Origin: Bacteroidales bacterium
GTDB lineage: Bacteria > Bacteroidota > Bacteroidia > Bacteroidales > UBA932
Length of the DNA stretch: 34,156 bases
Reading direction: 5' to 3'
Assembly (NCBI GenBank): GCA_017428035.1
Contig: JAFRRR010000074.1
Coordinates: forward strand, 1 to 34,156
Made by a program: the position numbers and the translations under genes. The notes below the pieces were generated by a model. It saw only the letters and a program-made list of their open reading frames with translations. It ran no database searches and was not told the DNA's origin. Below are positions 32,387 through 34,156 of this stretch, piece after piece (position 1 is the first letter of the stretch; every line of letters begins with the position of its first letter).

Positions 32387-33640
32387 TTACAAATCTATGC
32401 TGCCTGGATTCAGTAAGAAATCAAAAAGGCCAATGTTCAGTATCCCCTGTTCGTTATGCCACGGGATGACGGCCTGCCTTTGAATTATGATTTTCTTGAA
32501 AGAGTCGGATATGTTAAGGAATGAATGTGTTTCCTGCTGCATCTTTTCCTTGGAAGATATCTCAAAGGCAGATTGGATATAGTATCTCTGACTGCCTTTG
32601 TTGGCCACGAAATCTACTTCGAGCTGTTTACGAACCTGTTTGCCCAGGGCGTCTGACTCCTGGACGGGTACGACACCAATATCTACAGAGAAACCCCTGT
32701 GAAGAAGCTCATTGTATATTACATTCTCCATAATGTGATTCTCTTCCTGTTGCCGGAACCCCAGTCTCGCGTTTCTCAACCCTACATCTGTGAAATAGTA
32801 CTTCAGAGGTGTCCCTATGTACTTTTTGCCCTTTACGTCATATCGATGCGCCTTGCTGATGAGGAACGAATCCTCTAGGTAATCGATATAACTGCTGATA
32901 GTAAACTGCGACAATTTAATCTTTCTCTCCGACTCAAAAGTGTTTGAAAGCCGTAGCGGGTTGGCAAGAGAACCGATGGATGATGCAAGTATGTTAACAA
33001 GTTCTCCCATCTCGTCCCGTCCGCGCAGGTGGTGTCTGTTTACTATGTCTGATATATAAACCTGGTCGAACAGATTCTTCAAGTACTCCTCTTTTCCCTC
33101 GTAAGTCCCCGCCAATACTGCAAGAGGCATCCCTCCGTAACGTACATATTCTCTCCAAACGTCATCTGCACCCTTGTCAGATACGCTGCAAACCTCGGCA
33201 AATGTAAAAGGATACACCTTGATCTGGTCGCCACGGCCGCGGAACTCAGTAATGATGTCGGAAGACAAGAACTTTGAGTTGCTGCCTGTAACAAATACAT
33301 CGGCATTCGGGATACGCAGGAAGCCGTTGAGCACGCTCTCAAACTCAGGCACCAGTTGAATCTCATCTAAAAGGATAATGTAAGGGGATGAATCAGTTAT
33401 GCGCCCCCTGACATAGTTATACAATTCGTCAGGATTAAGGAATCGCTTGTTGGCGTAGTCATCAAGAGCCAAAGAAATGATGTGATTGTCCGGGACCCCA
33501 TCAGCTATTAGATGCTTGCGAAACAGATTGAAAAGCAAATATGATTTGCCGCACCTTCGTACGCCTGTAACAATCTTGACCAGGCCGTTGCCTCTTTTTG
33601 AGGACAGGCGCTTTATGTAATCTGATCGGCTAACCTCCAT
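32387..33640 (-). CDS. AAA-type ATPase with DUF4143 C-terminal domain
   Basis: 417 residues. Walker A G-V-R-R-C-G-K-S (26-33), Walker B I-I-L-L-D-E-I-Q (88-95), and sensor Asn in T-G-S-N-S-K-F-L (about 121). The DUF4143 region (about 190-350) contains T-I-S-S-Y-I-D-Y-L-E-D-S-F and Y-Y-F-T-D-V-G-L-R-N. A nuclease-like segment Q-L-E-V-D-F-V-A-N-K-G (about 335-345) ends the family pattern. These ATPases are abundant, often multicopy, in gut Bacteroidales; their role is unsettled. The gene is visibly more AT-rich than its neighbours and separates the LacI gene from the kinase-transporter pair. It follows a promoter (33760 to 33753) that carries a LacI-type operator. Confidence 0.93.
   Translation of the reverse strand: MEVSRSDYIKRLSSKRGNGLVKIVTGVRRCGKSYLLFNLFRKHLIADGVPDNHIISLALDDYANKRFLNPDELYNYVRGRITDSSPYIILLDEIQLVPEFESVLNGFLRIPNADVFVTGSNSKFLSSDIITEFRGRGDQIKVYPFTFAEVCSVSDKGADDVWREYVRYGGMPLAVLAGTYEGKEEYLKNLFDQVYISDIVNRHHLRGRDEMGELVNILASSIGSLANPLRLSNTFESERKIKLSQFTISSYIDYLEDSFLISKAHRYDVKGKKYIGTPLKYYFTDVGLRNARLGFRQQEENHIMENVIYNELLHRGFSVDIGVVPVQESDALGKQVRKQLEVDFVANKGSQRYYIQSAFEISSKEKMQQETHSFLNISDSFKKIIIQRQAVIPWHNEQGILNIGLFDFLLNPGSIDL
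32390..32397 (-). promoter_or_regulatory. -7 promoter element for the ROK-MFS operon
   Basis: Read leftward this is TAGATTTG, matching TAnnTTTG. It overlaps the last codons of the ATPase gene and would start transcription near 32383-32386, about 20 bases before the kinase ATG at 32364. The -33 region is poor. Confidence 0.4.
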
Positions 33641-33752
33641 GCGTTATTTTATTTTTACGCAAAAATAAGCAAAAAAATTAAATAGAATCAAGCCCCGATT
33701 GCAAATAATGTTCTAGAAATGCAGTTTTTCATTTTAAGTGATTAGATAATTA

Positions 33753-33760
33753 CAAAGTTA
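33753..33760 (-). promoter_or_regulatory. -7 promoter element facing the ATPase gene
   Basis: Read leftward this is TAACTTTG followed by TA. A weak -33 (TTTT) lies 20 bases further upstream. The operator at 33765-33778 sits in the spacer between the two. The leader to the ATG at 33640 would be just over 100 AT-rich bases; I see no gene in 33641-33752. Confidence 0.5.
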
Positions 33761-33764
33761 GTTA

Positions 33765-33778
33765 CTGAATCGGTTAAG
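33765..33778. promoter_or_regulatory. LacI-type operator, site 2 (ATPase-side promoter)
   Basis: CTGAATCGGTTAAG followed by TAA: the right half is identical to the other two sites, while the left half has two mismatches to the palindrome. It lies in the spacer of the leftward promoter, where a bound repressor would block polymerase. Confidence 0.65.
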
Positions 33779-33804
33779 TAAAAATAATTTTTAATGGAAA
33801 AAGA

Positions 33805-33836
33805 TTTGTCCGTCATAAAGTTTTTTCTTAATTTTG
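33805..33836 (+). promoter_or_regulatory. Full -33/-7 promoter for the LacI-family gene
   Basis: TTTG (33805-33808), 20 bases, TAATTTTG (33829-33836), with both boxes matching the Bacteroidetes consensus. The predicted start near 33840-33843 touches the operator at 33845-33858. Confidence 0.7.
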
Positions 33837-33844
33837 TCATTGGA

Positions 33845-33858
33845 CTTAACCGGTTAAG
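33845..33858. promoter_or_regulatory. LacI-type operator, site 3 (autoregulatory)
   Basis: CTTAACCGGTTAAG is a perfect 14-bp palindrome centred on CpG, followed by TAA. It lies between the predicted transcription start and the ATG (33862) of the LacI-family gene, which fits negative autoregulation. Confidence 0.75.
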
Positions 33859-33861
33859 TAA

Positions 33862-34156
33862 ATGGCTCAAAAAGAACAGTGCTGCAAAATGTCTCTGGGG
33901 CGCATCGCAGAGGCGACTGGTGTTTCCAAAGCCACTGTTTCGTGGGTGCTGTCCGGTCAGGGCGATGCAAAGCGGATAAGTGCCGCAACGCAAAAGCGTA
34001 TTAAGGATTATGCCGAGCAGCACAATTATCATCCGGATATGCTTGCCCGGAGTCTCAGTCTTGGTGTGACCAAAACGGTAGGCCTGCTTATTTCTTCGCT
34101 TACCGACCCTTTTTATTCCAGCATTGCAAAGTCGGTTGTAGAAGAGGCAGAGCGCT
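33862..34156 (+). CDS. LacI-family transcriptional regulator, N-terminal fragment (runs off right edge)
   Basis: The frame from ATG 33862 is open to the window end (98 codons). After a short lead (MAQKEQCCK) comes a LacI helix-turn-helix: M-S-L-G-R-I-A-E-A-T-G-V-S-K-A-T-V-S-W-V-L-S-G. The hinge follows (about 50-65, H-N-Y-H-P-D-M-L-A-R-S-L), then the start of the periplasmic-binding-protein-like ligand domain, T-K-T-V-G-L-L-I-S-S-L-T-D-P-F-Y. An inner ATG at 33889 is a possible alternative start. The ligand is probably a sugar, judged from the glycosidase, kinase and transporter nearby. Three matching operators in the window are its likely targets. Confidence 0.93.
   Translation, partial: MAQKEQCCKMSLGRIAEATGVSKATVSWVLSGQGDAKRISAATQKRIKDYAEQHNYHPDMLARSLSLGVTKTVGLLISSLTDPFYSSIAKSVVEEAER

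Noticed and set aside
33742-34032. Minus-strand open frame opposite the LacI-family gene
   Set aside because: It lies antisense to a clear LacI helix-turn-helix coding region and its promoter; the translation resembles no known family.
1-34156. tRNA or rRNA genes
   Set aside because: No cloverleaf with a GTTCRA arm or rRNA signature was noticed in the intergenic stretches on either strand.

Overview
The window looks like chromosomal DNA from an uncultured gut-type Bacteroidales bacterium. The grounds are Bacteroidetes-type promoters (TAnnTTTG -7 boxes, sometimes with a TTTG -33 box), the near absence of Shine-Dalgarno sequences, many short-signal lipoproteins, and family content typical of the order: S46 dipeptidyl-peptidase, a CarboxypepD_reg/TonB receptor, DUF4876 and DUF6850 proteins, GH123, and an M13 peptidase lipoprotein. 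Genes are GC-rich (by eye in the mid-50s %) and intergenic regions are AT-rich. I cannot place it to genus. The tetranucleotide CATG is almost absent (nine sites found by eye), and five of the nine lie in one gene.

Layout. 1-136 is the start of an aldo/keto reductase that runs off the left edge. 232-2247 is an M13 zinc-peptidase lipoprotein, ended by a shared hairpin terminator. 4013-2318 (minus) is a queuosine-precursor operon, yhhQ-queF plus a small lipoprotein, with a possible preQ1-like leader. 4111-5205 is a membrane-anchored metallophosphoesterase, apparently leaderless.

The core is two back-to-back five-gene operons driven from one mirrored divergent promoter at 15806-15842. Leftward (15784 to 5189): TonB-dependent receptor, DUF4876 surface lipoprotein, DUF6850 outer-membrane barrel, M16 peptidase and a tandem double esterase. 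Together these look like an uptake and degradation system without SusD. Rightward (15863 to 24514): a membrane polyferredoxin fused to HMA-like domains, a DPP7-type S46 peptidase, a GH123 glycosidase, NADP-glutamate dehydrogenase and an acyltransferase. The two operons suggest a combined peptide/glycopeptide economy: peptides are cut and imported, amino sugars are released, and nitrogen is handled through glutamate.

The right part (24.6-34.2 kb) holds a serine hydrolase-oxidoreductase pair and a carbohydrate locus. The carbohydrate locus comprises a lipoprotein glycoside hydrolase (27023), an SGNH esterase lipoprotein, a sugar-type MFS transporter, a ROK kinase, an AAA/DUF4143 ATPase that looks inserted, and a LacI-family regulator running off the right edge. 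Three near-identical palindromic operators (core CTTAAYCGGTTAAG) sit at the LacI promoter, at the divergent ATPase promoter and at the glycoside hydrolase promoter, which ties these genes into one regulon. The intergenic region 29816-30136 holds a 17-bp inverted-repeat element and a degenerate tandem repeat array.
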